Below, piece by piece: positions 24,354 to 32,790 of a DNA stretch of 64,000 nucleotides. The stretch comes from Candidatus Skiveiella danica (GTDB taxonomy: Bacteria > Pseudomonadota > Gammaproteobacteria > Burkholderiales > Burkholderiaceae_C), in NCBI GenBank assembly GCA_016721925.1, contig JADKHE010000013.1:496001-560000 (forward strand), given 5' to 3'. The stretch's first letter is position 1. Every line of letters starts with the position of its first letter. The notes under the pieces were generated by a model that ran no database searches, was not told the DNA's origin, and was given only the letters and a program-made list of their open reading frames with translations. The position numbers and the translations under genes are program-made.

Positions 24354-25280
24354 TTTTTGAACCAATCCATCGAACACCTGCGGGTATTGAAGGCGCAGCC
24401 GCAGTTCCCGCTTCAGGCGGGTGTTGTCCATCCGCCGTGACTCGCTCATGAAGCTCAGGAGCATCAGCGGCAGCGTGGCCTGTGCCGTATACCTGGGCAC
24501 GCGCGGCGGGCGCGGCAGGCCGTAAAGGTCGGCGGCCTGATCGAAGTAGTCGCCCATCTTGAGTGCCGAGTCGTCGTTGACATTGACCACGCGTTGCGGC
24601 TTGCCGCGCCACAGGGCGGCGATGCAGGCCCGCGCCAGGTCGTCGGCGTGAATGTGGTTGGTATAGACGTCGTCGGCTTCGTCCAGCACCGGCGTGCCCT
24701 TGAGCAGACGACCGCGCGGCGTGCCGCCGTCGCGATCGGGCGCGTAGATGCCGGGAATGCGCAGGATGCTGGCGCGAACACCGGCGGCGCGACCCAGGTG
24801 CCGCACCAGCCGCTCGGCATCGACGCGGCGCTGCGCGCGCGGGGTGCGCGGCGCCAGCGTCCGGCTTTCCACCACCCAGTCCCCGCCGCAGTCGCCATAC
24901 ACCCCACTGGTGGAGCCGTAGACAAGCGAGCGCGGCGGTGTGCGCTGGCGCAGGACGCGCAGCAGGGTGCGTGTGCGCGGATCGATCCACCACCGCGTGT
25001 GGCCCTCCCCCGGCGGGGGCGCGAGGTGCACGACGCGGGTGGCCAGCGCGGCCAGCCGGCGCAGGCTCGCGGGGTCGTCCAGGTTGCCGGCCAGTGGCAG
25101 GATGCCCTGCGCCCGCAATGCCGGCAACCGCGCCGGGGTCGAGGTCAGCGCCAGCAGCCGCACGCGCGGCCCGAGGTCGCGCGCCACACGCGTACCGACG
25201 TCGCCGCAGCCCACGATAAGCACGCGCTCACGGCGAAAACGGAATGGCAGGGCGCCGAGGGAAGCTTGGTTTGAGGGCAA
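24348..25280 (-). CDS. NAD(P)-dependent epimerase/dehydratase (YeeZ-like)
   Basis: Extended short-chain dehydrogenase fold, 310 residues. Nucleotide-binding VLIVGCGDVGTRVARDL is near the start, LVYGSTSGVYGDCGG corresponds to the catalytic Ser/Tyr region, and ILRIPGIYAPDRDG and DDVYTNHIHADDLARA follow. The typical YxxxK is replaced by an atypical segment, as is common in YeeZ-like members, so the reaction is not known. It starts at TTG (LPSNQASLG). Its first codons are duplicated at 30581 (see repeats). Confidence 0.85.
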   Translation of the reverse strand: MPSNQASLGALPFRFRRERVLIVGCGDVGTRVARDLGPRVRLLALTSTPARLPALRAQGILPLAGNLDDPASLRRLAALATRVVHLAPPPGEGHTRWWIDPRTRTLLRVLRQRTPPRSLVYGSTSGVYGDCGGDWVVESRTLAPRTPRAQRRVDAERLVRHLGRAAGVRASILRIPGIYAPDRDGGTPRGRLLKGTPVLDEADDVYTNHIHADDLARACIAALWRGKPQRVVNVNDDSALKMGDYFDQAADLYGLPRPPRVPRYTAQATLPLMLLSFMSESRRMDNTRLKRELRLRLQYPQVFDGLVQKG

Positions 25281-25377
25281 AACAGGGATTAAGGATCAAG
25301 GGATGATCCCCACAGGATACCGAAACCATGACCTGCACCCTCCGGTCACGGATCAATGGGCGCAGCTCCACGCCCGC
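25261..25377. repeat. Diverged direct repeat flanking the hox operon, copy A
   Basis: Runs from the first codons of the epimerase (TTTGAGGGCAAAA) through GATCCCCACAGGA to a relic start codon at 25328 (ATGACCTGCACCCT). It aligns with 30581-30698 at roughly three matches in four with one gap. The relic frame at 25328 resembles the first codons of the reductase at 30649 (MTCTLRSR against MTFTITVR, then GRS in both). Confidence 0.7.
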
Positions 25378-25417
25378 CAGCTCATCAGGTTCATCGCAGC
25401 GGCAGGCTCACCCGCTC

Positions 25418-25879
25418 TCAGAATGGCTGCAACCAGGTCCGGGCCCACTGCGTCGCGGCCTCCAGGTTCTCCAAAGCCGAAGCGCTGGGGGGTTCACCCA
25501 GCTCAAAGCGCTCACCGCGGATGGCCAGCAGCGTGCAAGGCGGGGGCGCCACACCCTGCAAATCGACAAAGACCTGCATCAAGGCCTGGGGTGACAGGGC
25601 GTGCGTGGTGAAACTGGCGTCCTGCGCGGCCATCAAGGGCGTCACTTCAAATGGCCCGGTGCAACTCAGACTGGCATCCACGAAGAGAATCCGCGTGCGG
25701 CCGACCAGATCCAGCGCGTGCTCGACCTGCAACTGGTAGTCATCCAGAAACTCGACACCGGCACTGGCCGTCCATTCTGCTCGCAGCTGTTCGACACACA
25801 GCGGACCCAGCGCATCGTCCCCCCGGCTCAGATTGCCCCATCCGAACACCAGCAGAGGAAGCACTGGCTCCGGGGTCAT
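25418..25879 (-). CDS. hoxW: Hydrogenase maturation protease (HoxW type)
   Basis: 153-residue endopeptidase that removes the C-terminal extension of the [NiFe] large subunit once nickel is inserted. It shows the family's GWGNLSRGDDALGPL (Asp/Glu nickel-sensing region near residue 20), EFLDDYQLQVEHALDLV and LFVDASLSCTGPF. It overlaps the hoxH stop by four bases (ATGA), so it is translated with its substrate. It lacks an identifiable hoxI partner. Last gene of the operon. Confidence 0.9.
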   Translation of the reverse strand: MTPEPVLPLLVFGWGNLSRGDDALGPLCVEQLRAEWTASAGVEFLDDYQLQVEHALDLVGRTRILFVDASLSCTGPFEVTPLMAAQDASFTTHALSPQALMQVFVDLQGVAPPPCTLLAIRGERFELGEPPSASALENLEAATQWARTWLQPF

Positions 25880-27387
25880 GCCCCCGATCCGCCGGCGCCA
25901 CTGACGTCATGCACGAATTCGCCCTGGGACCTGAACACGCGGTCGATCAGCGTTCCATCGGGCCCCACCAGAGCGATGTCCAGCGGCATTTGCCCGAGCG
26001 CATGGGTGGCACACGAAAGGCAGGGGTCATAGGCACGGATGGCCACTTCGATGTGGTTGAGCAGGCCTTCGGTCAACTCGTGTCCATCCAGATAGTCGCG
26101 CGCCACGGCGCGCACCGCTTCGTTCATGGCCTGGTTGTTGTGGGTGGTGGAGACGATCAGGTTGCACCGGGTGACCAGATCGTCGTCGCCCACATCGTAG
26201 TCGTGGATGAGGGTACCGCGGGGCGCCTCGATGACGCCCACGCCGCTGCGCTGGCGCGCGCCGGTGCTGACGAGGTCGCCCGACAGCAGGACGGGGTCGT
26301 CCAGCAACTCGGCAATGACCTCCACCGCGTGCAGCATCTCGATCATGCGCGCCCAGTGGTAGGCCAGCGAGGCATGCACCAGTTCGCCCCGGCCCCAGGC
26401 CACAAAGGCCTGGCGCTCGGATTCGGCGCGCGGTGTGGGAATGAAGTCGCAGTTTTGCACCCGCGCCAAGGGGCCCACCCGGTACCAGCCCTGCTCGCGC
26501 CCCAGGCTGCGCAGGTGGGGGAACTTCATGTAGCTCCAGGAGCGCACTTCTTCCTCGATCCGCTCCAGATAGCGCTGGTCGCTCACCCCATCGAACAGGA
26601 TCTTTCCGTCGGCATCGCGCGCGCGCAGCACGCCCTCGTAAAAATCCATGGCGCCATCGGGGCGCACCAGGGAGAGCAGGTTGGAGCGAAAGCTGCCGAA
26701 CCGGTTGTACAGCGCTGGATTCTGCGCATGGAGCTGTTTGGCCATGTCGACCGCATCCTGCGCCCAGGCCAGCATGTGGGGCAACTCGCGCTTCAGGCTG
26801 TCCCGCTCCTCGGCCGTCACCAGCTTGTTCACGCCGCCGGGCACCGCACCCGTGCCATGCACCCGCTTGCCCGCAGTGATGCGAATGACTTCCTGGCCGA
26901 ACTTGCGCAGGAAGATACCCTTCCTGGCAATCTCGGGGTGGGCTTGCGCCACCCCCACGATGTTGCGTCTGGCCACCTCCGAGTCAAAGCCGAACAGCAG
27001 GTCCGGCGAGGACAGGTGGAAAAAGTGCAGCGCATGCGATTGCAGCATTTGCCCGTAGTGCATCAAGCGGCGCACGGCCAGCGCGCTGGCGGGTACCGGG
27101 ATGGCGCCGATCACGCGGTCAAAAGCCTTGGACGCCGCCAGGTGGTGTGAAACCGGGCAGATGCCGCACAGCCGCTGCACCATGACCGGCACCTCCCAGT
27201 AGGGGCGCCCCTCAATGAACTTCTCGAACCCCCGGAACTCGACGATGTGCAGGCGCGCCTGCTGCACATGGTTGTGCTCATCCAGAAGCAGGGTGACCTT
27301 GCCATGGCCCTCCACGCGGGAAACCGGGTCGATCGCGACCCGCCGCAAGTTCTCGGGATGGGGTGCCGTTTCAAGTGCAAAACTCAT
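25876..27387 (-). CDS. hoxH: NAD-reducing [NiFe] hydrogenase large subunit
   Basis: Catalytic subunit of the soluble bidirectional hydrogenase (group 3d), 503 residues. RVEGHGKV lies near the N-terminus. The four nickel cysteines are in RLCGICPVSHHLA (C74, C77) and DPCLSCATHALG (about C456 and C459). The start is ATG 27387 with AGGAGG seven bases upstream. After the processing His the tail is 41 residues (ALGQMPLDIALV ... ending SGAGGSGA), longer than the 24-residue tail of the Cupriavidus enzyme. Fifteen bases downstream of hoxY. Confidence 0.95.
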   Translation of the reverse strand: MSFALETAPHPENLRRVAIDPVSRVEGHGKVTLLLDEHNHVQQARLHIVEFRGFEKFIEGRPYWEVPVMVQRLCGICPVSHHLAASKAFDRVIGAIPVPASALAVRRLMHYGQMLQSHALHFFHLSSPDLLFGFDSEVARRNIVGVAQAHPEIARKGIFLRKFGQEVIRITAGKRVHGTGAVPGGVNKLVTAEERDSLKRELPHMLAWAQDAVDMAKQLHAQNPALYNRFGSFRSNLLSLVRPDGAMDFYEGVLRARDADGKILFDGVSDQRYLERIEEEVRSWSYMKFPHLRSLGREQGWYRVGPLARVQNCDFIPTPRAESERQAFVAWGRGELVHASLAYHWARMIEMLHAVEVIAELLDDPVLLSGDLVSTGARQRSGVGVIEAPRGTLIHDYDVGDDDLVTRCNLIVSTTHNNQAMNEAVRAVARDYLDGHELTEGLLNHIEVAIRAYDPCLSCATHALGQMPLDIALVGPDGTLIDRVFRSQGEFVHDVSGAGGSGA

Positions 27388-27402
27388 CAGCAATCCTCCT
27401 CG

Positions 27403-27981
27403 CTAGTCATAGTGCATCAGTCCGTGTCCCAGATGGGGCGTGCGGCCGGCGATCAGGTCGTTGAAGAAGGCCCAGATCGCGTCCGCCGAGGGCGGGCAAC
27501 CGGGCAGGAAGTAATCCACGTGCACCACCTCATGGATCGGATGCACCTGGTTCAGGGGCAGGGGCAGCTCCGGATCGTTGGGAATCTGGCTGTTGGCACT
27601 GATGCCGGTCTGGGTGCAATAGACATCCCGCAGAATCTTGCCGACATCGAGCTGGTTGCGCTGCGCCGGCAAGCCCCCGTTGATGGCGCAGGCGCCCACG
27701 GCCACGAGGGTCTTGCATTGGGCCCTGAACTCGCGCAGCACATGCACGTTCTCCGCATTGCACAGCCCCCCTTCGATCAGTCCGATATCGCAGCGGCCAA
27801 TGGTCTTGATGTCGGTCAGCGGGGAGCGGTCAAACTCCACCACCTCCAGCAGTTGCAGCAAGCGCTCGTCAATGTCCAGAAAAGACATGTGGCAGCCAAA
27901 GCAGCCCGCCAGCGAGACGGTGGCCATCTTGTACTTGCGCGGGGCGTGCAGCAGCGGCGCGCCTTCAGGTTCCCTCGTCAT
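27403..27981 (-). CDS. hoxY: NAD-reducing hydrogenase small subunit
   Basis: 192-residue small subunit carrying the proximal [4Fe-4S] cluster and passing electrons from HoxH to the diaphorase. Cysteines are in SLAGCFGCHMSFLDIDE, VAVGACAINGGLP and DYFLPGCPPSADAIW. There is no signal peptide, fitting a cytoplasmic enzyme. It overlaps hoxU by four bases. Confidence 0.94.
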   Translation of the reverse strand: MTREPEGAPLLHAPRKYKMATVSLAGCFGCHMSFLDIDERLLQLLEVVEFDRSPLTDIKTIGRCDIGLIEGGLCNAENVHVLREFRAQCKTLVAVGACAINGGLPAQRNQLDVGKILRDVYCTQTGISANSQIPNDPELPLPLNQVHPIHEVVHVDYFLPGCPPSADAIWAFFNDLIAGRTPHLGHGLMHYD

Positions 27982-28709
27982 GTTGCATCCTTTTCAACCT
28001 GCTGGGAAACGGGGCTGATGTCAAAGCGGCGCTGCCCGATGGGTGTCGCAAAGCCCCGGCGCTTGGGCAAGAGGGCACCCACCGGGCAGATATGGGCCGC
28101 GCAGTCGTCGACTTGCAAGGCGCTGTCGCCCAGCAGCCCGCTGGGGCTGTTGACGATCAGGCGGGTCGCGATGCCGTGGCCGTCAATGGCAAACACGTTC
28201 TTGCCATCCACCATGGCGCTGGCGCGCACGCACAGGCCGCACAGGATGCAACGGTTCAGGTCCAGCAGCACATCGGCATGGCTGGCATCCACCGGGCGGT
28301 TGGGGTAGAGCTCCTCGAAATGGGGCCCGGTCATGCCCACCTCGTACGCCGTGGCCTGCAGAAGGCAATCCCCGCTTTTTTCGCACGAGGGACAGAAATG
28401 GTTGCCTTCGACGAACAGCATCTGCAGCAGTGTCTTGCGCTGGGCGTTGAGTTCATCGGTATTGCTTTGCACTTCCTGACCGGCGCCGGCCATCACGGTG
28501 CACGCGGCGCCCGTGCGGCCATTGACCTTGACCGTGCACACACGGCAGGAGCCATGGGGGCCGTATTCAGGCTTCCAGCACAGATGGGGAATGTAGTGGC
28601 CCGCCCGCGTGGCGGCCCGCAGGATGGTGTCGCCGGGCGCGAACTCCACGTCCCGCCCATCGAGCTCGAAGGTGCCCGGACTGAGGGCGTCAATGCGCTG
28701 ATCGGTCAT
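27978..28709 (-). CDS. hoxU: Hydrogenase diaphorase small subunit
   Basis: 243 residues, related to the N-terminus of NuoG. A [2Fe-2S] site is formed by HLCWKPEYGPHGSCRVCTVK and later C residues. A His-Cys [4Fe-4S] site lies in GNHFCPSCEKSGDCLLQ, and a further cluster in LNRCILCGLCVRAS and the following Cys residues. It links HoxY to the flavin of HoxF. Four-base overlaps join it to hoxF and hoxY. Confidence 0.94.
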   Translation of the reverse strand: MTDQRIDALSPGTFELDGRDVEFAPGDTILRAATRAGHYIPHLCWKPEYGPHGSCRVCTVKVNGRTGAACTVMAGAGQEVQSNTDELNAQRKTLLQMLFVEGNHFCPSCEKSGDCLLQATAYEVGMTGPHFEELYPNRPVDASHADVLLDLNRCILCGLCVRASAMVDGKNVFAIDGHGIATRLIVNSPSGLLGDSALQVDDCAAHICPVGALLPKRRGFATPIGQRRFDISPVSQQVEKDAT

Positions 28710-30490
28710 TCCTTGTTCTCCAGGTGGGCGGCGCTGTCGTCGCGGGCGGTAGCGAGCCGCGCCTGCGACAACTCGGCGTCCAGATCAAATCCAGGCACAA
28801 AATGCAGAGACTGCAGATGGCGCTCATAGGCCGGGCGGAATCTGGCAATGGTGTCCCGCAGCGGGTTGCAGGCGGCTGCGCCGAGGCCGCAATGGGTGGT
28901 GCCGTGCATCAGCTTGTCCAGCTCGAACAGCACCTGCACGTCCGCAGCGGAACCGTCGCCGCGCTGGAGCTTTTCCATGCGGCGCACCACCAGTTTTGTG
29001 CCGACCCGGCACGGCGTGCAGAAGCCACAGCTCTCGTGGGCAAAGAAGTGCGCGAAGTTGCGGGCCACGGAGAACATGTCGCGCGAGCGGTTGAACACCA
29101 TGAAGGCTCCAGCGGTGGGCACATCTTCAAAGCCAATGCGGCGATTGAATTCGAATGCCGACAGGCACACCCCGGAGGGCCCTCCGACCTGCACCGCCTG
29201 CGTGTCGCGGGCGCCGCAGTCCTCCAGAATGCGGCCGATGCGGGTGCCAAACGGGTATTCATAGATGCCTGGGCGCTCACAGTCTCCGGAGACCGAGTGG
29301 ATCTTGGTTCCCGTCGACTGAGGAGTCCCGATGCGCGACCACCATTCGCCGCCGTGCAGCGCAATATGGGTGACGGCGCTGAAGGTCTCGACGTTGTTGA
29401 CGGTGGTGGGCTGCCCCAGATAGCCGCTTTCCACCGGAAACGGGGGGCGGATGCGCGGCGTGCCACGCTTGCCCTCAAGCGACTCGATCAGCGCGGACTC
29501 TTCGCCGCACACGTAGGCGCCCGCGCCGATGTGGATCCCGATGTCGAAATCAAAACCCACCCGACCCTGGATCGCCTCGCCCAGCAGGCGCTGCTCACGC
29601 CGCCGCTGCAACACCGCTTGCAGGCGCTCCAGCAGGTAGCGGTACTCGCCGCGCAGGTAGATCAGCCCGCGCCGCGCCCCCACGACCCAGGCGCCGATGG
29701 TCATGCCCTCGATCACGCCATCGGCATAACTCGTCAGCAACACCCGGTCCTTGAACGTGCCCGGCTCGCCCTCGGCGGCGTTGCACACCACATAGCGGGT
29801 CTGGCCCGGGGCATTGCGGCAGAGCTGCCACTTGGTCGCCGTGGCATACCCCGCGCCGCCGCGCCCGCGCAGTTTGGAGCGTTTAAGGTCGTCCAGCATG
29901 CCTTGCGGCCCGCGTGCGATGGCTGCAGCCAGGGCCTCACCGGGCTTTGGCTGGGTGCCCAGCTTGACGTCGGTCAGTCGGATCTGGTCGTCCACACGCG
30001 ACCATTCGGGCGGCCACTGCGCTGGCGGAACCTGCGCCTCGATCAGCGCCGCAATATGTTCGATGCGCCCCGGATTCAATCGGGTCACGATCTGGTGGTG
30101 GTTGACCAGCAGCGCCGGCCCCTGATCGCACAAACCGGTGCAGGAGGCCAGCTCGATGCTGATCCGCCCATCCGCTCGAACCTGCCCGCGCGTGACGCCC
30201 AGACGCTCGCACAGATCGCGCATCAGGGCCTCATTGCCCAGCATGCGGTCGGTGATGTTGTTGCTGAACAGGACCCGATAGGTGCCGACGGGTCGGGTGT
30301 GGAGGAACCGGTAGAAACCGGCGACACCCTGCACATGGGCCAGCGCAAGGCCCAGCGCGCCGGCAATCTCGACCAGGTATTCCCTCGGCAGCCACCCCTG
30401 CAGCGTCTGCGCCTCCCGCAAAATCTGCACCAGGGCATGGGGCGATGCCTGATGGCGGGCGATCAGGCTCTGCAAAGATTCAGAAGACAT
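28706..30490 (-). CDS. hoxF: Hydrogenase diaphorase large subunit (NuoE-NuoF fusion)
   Basis: NADH-oxidising FMN/[4Fe-4S] subunit, about 594 residues. The NuoE-like N-terminal domain runs to about residue 150 (HALVQILREAQTLQGWLPRE, ... ASCTGLCDQGPALL). It is fused to a NuoF-like part with SKLRGRGGAGYATATKW (FMN), CNAAEGEPGTFKDRVLL (NADH), GAYVCGEESALIESLEGKRG and the cluster motif ESCGFCTPCRVGTK. I start at ATG 30490; ATGs at 30499 and 30520 are also in frame and none has a strong ribosome site. First gene of the hox operon; no regulator or hyp genes are in the window. Confidence 0.93.
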   Translation of the reverse strand: MSSESLQSLIARHQASPHALVQILREAQTLQGWLPREYLVEIAGALGLALAHVQGVAGFYRFLHTRPVGTYRVLFSNNITDRMLGNEALMRDLCERLGVTRGQVRADGRISIELASCTGLCDQGPALLVNHHQIVTRLNPGRIEHIAALIEAQVPPAQWPPEWSRVDDQIRLTDVKLGTQPKPGEALAAAIARGPQGMLDDLKRSKLRGRGGAGYATATKWQLCRNAPGQTRYVVCNAAEGEPGTFKDRVLLTSYADGVIEGMTIGAWVVGARRGLIYLRGEYRYLLERLQAVLQRRREQRLLGEAIQGRVGFDFDIGIHIGAGAYVCGEESALIESLEGKRGTPRIRPPFPVESGYLGQPTTVNNVETFSAVTHIALHGGEWWSRIGTPQSTGTKIHSVSGDCERPGIYEYPFGTRIGRILEDCGARDTQAVQVGGPSGVCLSAFEFNRRIGFEDVPTAGAFMVFNRSRDMFSVARNFAHFFAHESCGFCTPCRVGTKLVVRRMEKLQRGDGSAADVQVLFELDKLMHGTTHCGLGAAACNPLRDTIARFRPAYERHLQSLHFVPGFDLDAELSQARLATARDDSAAHLENKE

Positions 30491-30580
30491 GGTGTCCATC
30501 CGAGTGGGCGTGGAGTCCATGCTAACAAAACCCGGCGCGTACACCCCGCGGCAGCGGCCCATGCAGCGTGCCGGGTCGGT

Positions 30581-30698
30581 GAAACCTTGTTTGAGGGCAA
30601 AATCAGGAACTCTGGATCGGGTGACGATCCCCACAGGACAGCGAATCAATGACCTTCACCATCACCGTGCGGCCCAGCGGACGCAGTTTCACCACCGA
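30581..30698. repeat. Diverged direct repeat flanking the hox operon, copy B
   Basis: Same order of blocks as 25261-25377: TTTGAGGGCAAAA, GATCCCCACAGGA, then the ATG of the reductase at 30649. It contains a relic of the epimerase start (TTGCCCTCAAAC on the minus strand) facing hoxF and the live start of the reductase. The duplication brackets hoxFUYHW. Confidence 0.7.
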
Positions 30699-31707
30699 AC
30701 CCGAAGAATCCATCCTCACCGCGGGCATCCGTTCCGGGATAGGCCTGCCTTACGGCTGCAAGGACGGCGCCTGTGGTTCCTGCAAGTGCAAGAAGATCGA
30801 GGGCACCGTGGTGCACGGACCGCATCAGGCCAAGGCCCTGTCGGCTGACGAGGAAGCCGCCGGCTACGTGCTGACCTGCTGCGGCGTGCCGCACAGCGAT
30901 GTGGTGCTCGAATCGCGCCAGGTGACGGATGCGGGCGCTTTCCCGATCCGCAAGATGCCGGTGCGCGTGGCCAGGCTCGAGCGGCTGTCGCACGACGTCA
31001 TGGCTATCACGCTGCAGTTGCCGGCCAACGACGTGATCCAGTTCCACGCCGGCCAGTACGTCGAGTTCATCCTGCGCGACGGCGCGCGCCGCTCCTACAG
31101 CATGGCCAACGCGCCGCACACCCTGATGCGCACCGTCCCCGGCGGCACGACGAGCGCGCCGATGATGGAACTGCACATCCGTCACATGCCCGGCGGCCTC
31201 TTCACCGACCAGGTGTTCAGCACGATGAAGGAGCGCGACATCCTGCGCATCGAAGGCCCCTACGGCAGCTTCTTCCTGCGCGAGGACTCCGCCAAGCCGG
31301 TCATCCTGCTGGCCTCCGGCACAGGCTTTGCGCCGATCAAGGCCGTGATCGAGCACATGCAGTTCATGGGCATCACCCGCCCCGCCACGCTGTACTGGGG
31401 CGGCCGGCGTCCGGAAGATCTCTACCTCGATGCCTGGGTCAAGGCGCAGGTCACCGCCATGCCCAACCTGCGCTACGTGCCGGTGGTGTCCGACGCCCTG
31501 CCCGAAGACGCCTGGAGCGGACGCACTGGCTTCGTGCACCGAGCGGTGCTGCAGGATTTTCCCGACCTCAGCGGCCACCAGGTCTACGCCTGCGGCGCAC
31601 CGATAGTGGTTGACTCCGCCCGCAAGGACTACACGTCACTGGGCGGCCTGCCGGAAGACGACTTTTTTGCAGACTCCTTCACCAGCGAAGCGGACAAACA
31701 CCCATGA
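30649..31707 (+). CDS. [2Fe-2S] ferredoxin-type flavin reductase (CDP-6-deoxy-delta-3,4-glucoseen reductase-like)
   Basis: 352 residues. The N-terminal plant-type [2Fe-2S] domain has GCKDGACGSCKCKKIEG and a final Cys in YVLTCCGVP. A flavin domain follows with GQYVEFILRDGARRSYSMAN (FAD) and an NAD domain with ILLASGTGFAPIKAVIEHM and YACGAPIVVDSARKDY. It transfers electrons from NAD(P)H to an acceptor, as in oxygenase reductases or the AscD-like group; the partner is not in evidence. It overlaps the Bug gene by four bases. Confidence 0.9.
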   Translation: MTFTITVRPSGRSFTTEPEESILTAGIRSGIGLPYGCKDGACGSCKCKKIEGTVVHGPHQAKALSADEEAAGYVLTCCGVPHSDVVLESRQVTDAGAFPIRKMPVRVARLERLSHDVMAITLQLPANDVIQFHAGQYVEFILRDGARRSYSMANAPHTLMRTVPGGTTSAPMMELHIRHMPGGLFTDQVFSTMKERDILRIEGPYGSFFLREDSAKPVILLASGTGFAPIKAVIEHMQFMGITRPATLYWGGRRPEDLYLDAWVKAQVTAMPNLRYVPVVSDALPEDAWSGRTGFVHRAVLQDFPDLSGHQVYACGAPIVVDSARKDYTSLGGLPEDDFFADSFTSEADKHP

Positions 31708-32675
31708 AACGCAGAACCCTCCTCCTCACCACGCTGGCCGTCACGGCCGCCCTCAACGCCCCCGCCGCGCTCGCGCAGGGCAAGCCCATCCGCATCATCG
31801 TGCCCTATGCGCCCGGAGGACCCATCGACGTCACCGCGCGCCAGCTGGCCGAACGGGTGAAGGATTCGCTGGGCGTCGTGATCATCGAGAACCGCCCCGG
31901 CGGCGGCGGCAACATCGGCGCCGACGCGGTGGCCAAAGCCGCGCCGGACGGACTGACCATCGGCATTGCCGCCGTGGCCACGCACGCCATCAACCCCTGG
32001 CTGTTCAGCAAGATGCCCTACAACGCGGCCACCGACTTCGCGCCGATCACCCAGATGCTGCGCGTGCCCAACGTCCTCGTGATGAACGCCGACACGGCCG
32101 CCCGACTGAAGATCAACACGCTGGCCGACCTCATCGCCTATGCCAAGGCGAATCCGGCCAAGCTCAACTACGGCAGCGGCGGCAACGGCAGCGCCGGCCA
32201 CCTGGCGGGCGAGATGTTCAAGCGCGACGCCGGGATCTTCGCGGTGCACATCCCCTACAACGGCGGCAACCCGGCGCAGCTGGCGCTGCTGTCGGGCCAG
32301 GTCGATTTCAACTTCGACAACCTGGCCACCGCCGCGCCCAACATCAAGAGCGGCAAGCTCAAGGCGCTGGCCGTGACCACGGCCAAACGCAGCCCCGCTT
32401 TGCCCGAAGTGCCACCGGTGGCCGACACGCTCAAGGGCTTCGAGATCGACACCTGGTGGGGGCTGGTGGCGCCGGCCGGCACGCCGAAGGACGTAATCGC
32501 CCGGTACAACCAGGCCTTCGTGGCCGCGCTGAACTCGCCCGAGACCAGAACCCGCTACGCCGCGCTGATGGCCGAGCCCGCACCCGACACGCCCGAGGCC
32601 TTTGGCGCTTTCATGAAGCGCGAGTTGGCCAAGTACGAGCGTGTGGTGAAGGCCTCCGGAGCCAAGGTGGACTGA
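31704..32675 (+). CDS. Bug (TctC) family periplasmic solute-binding protein
   Basis: 323 residues with a signal peptide (MKRRTLLLTTLAVTAALNAP, cleavage after ALAQ). Family signatures: IRIIVPYAPGGPIDVTARQL, GVVIIENRPGGGGNIGADAV and VHIPYNGGNPAQLALLSGQV. Binds a carboxylate in the periplasm; no membrane partner is next to it, which is usual for Bug proteins. Translationally coupled to the reductase. Confidence 0.93.
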   Translation: MKRRTLLLTTLAVTAALNAPAALAQGKPIRIIVPYAPGGPIDVTARQLAERVKDSLGVVIIENRPGGGGNIGADAVAKAAPDGLTIGIAAVATHAINPWLFSKMPYNAATDFAPITQMLRVPNVLVMNADTAARLKINTLADLIAYAKANPAKLNYGSGGNGSAGHLAGEMFKRDAGIFAVHIPYNGGNPAQLALLSGQVDFNFDNLATAAPNIKSGKLKALAVTTAKRSPALPEVPPVADTLKGFEIDTWWGLVAPAGTPKDVIARYNQAFVAALNSPETRTRYAALMAEPAPDTPEAFGAFMKRELAKYERVVKASGAKVD

Positions 32676-32727
32676 ATTTCAGACTCTTCCGGCACTTCCC
32701 CAGCGTCGGATGGTCGTATTCAGCTAC
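32674..32727 (-). repeat. Dispersed AGCGCTGGGAA-type repeat, copy 3
   Basis: Minus-strand reading: GTAGCTGAATACGACCATCC, GACGCTGGGGAA, then a purine-rich tail. It starts two bases before the Bug stop codon and fills half of the gap to the response-regulator gene. Confidence 0.5.
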
Positions 32728-32790
32728 AAAAAATACAGTAACTTCGCCTTTGTGCGCCGGCCAGGCGCGCCGCACGGGGTTCAGCAGCCC

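Noticed and set aside
28724..30652. Long plus-strand open frame opposite hoxF
   Set aside because: Antisense shadow of a conserved NuoE-NuoF fusion; no motif and no ribosome site.
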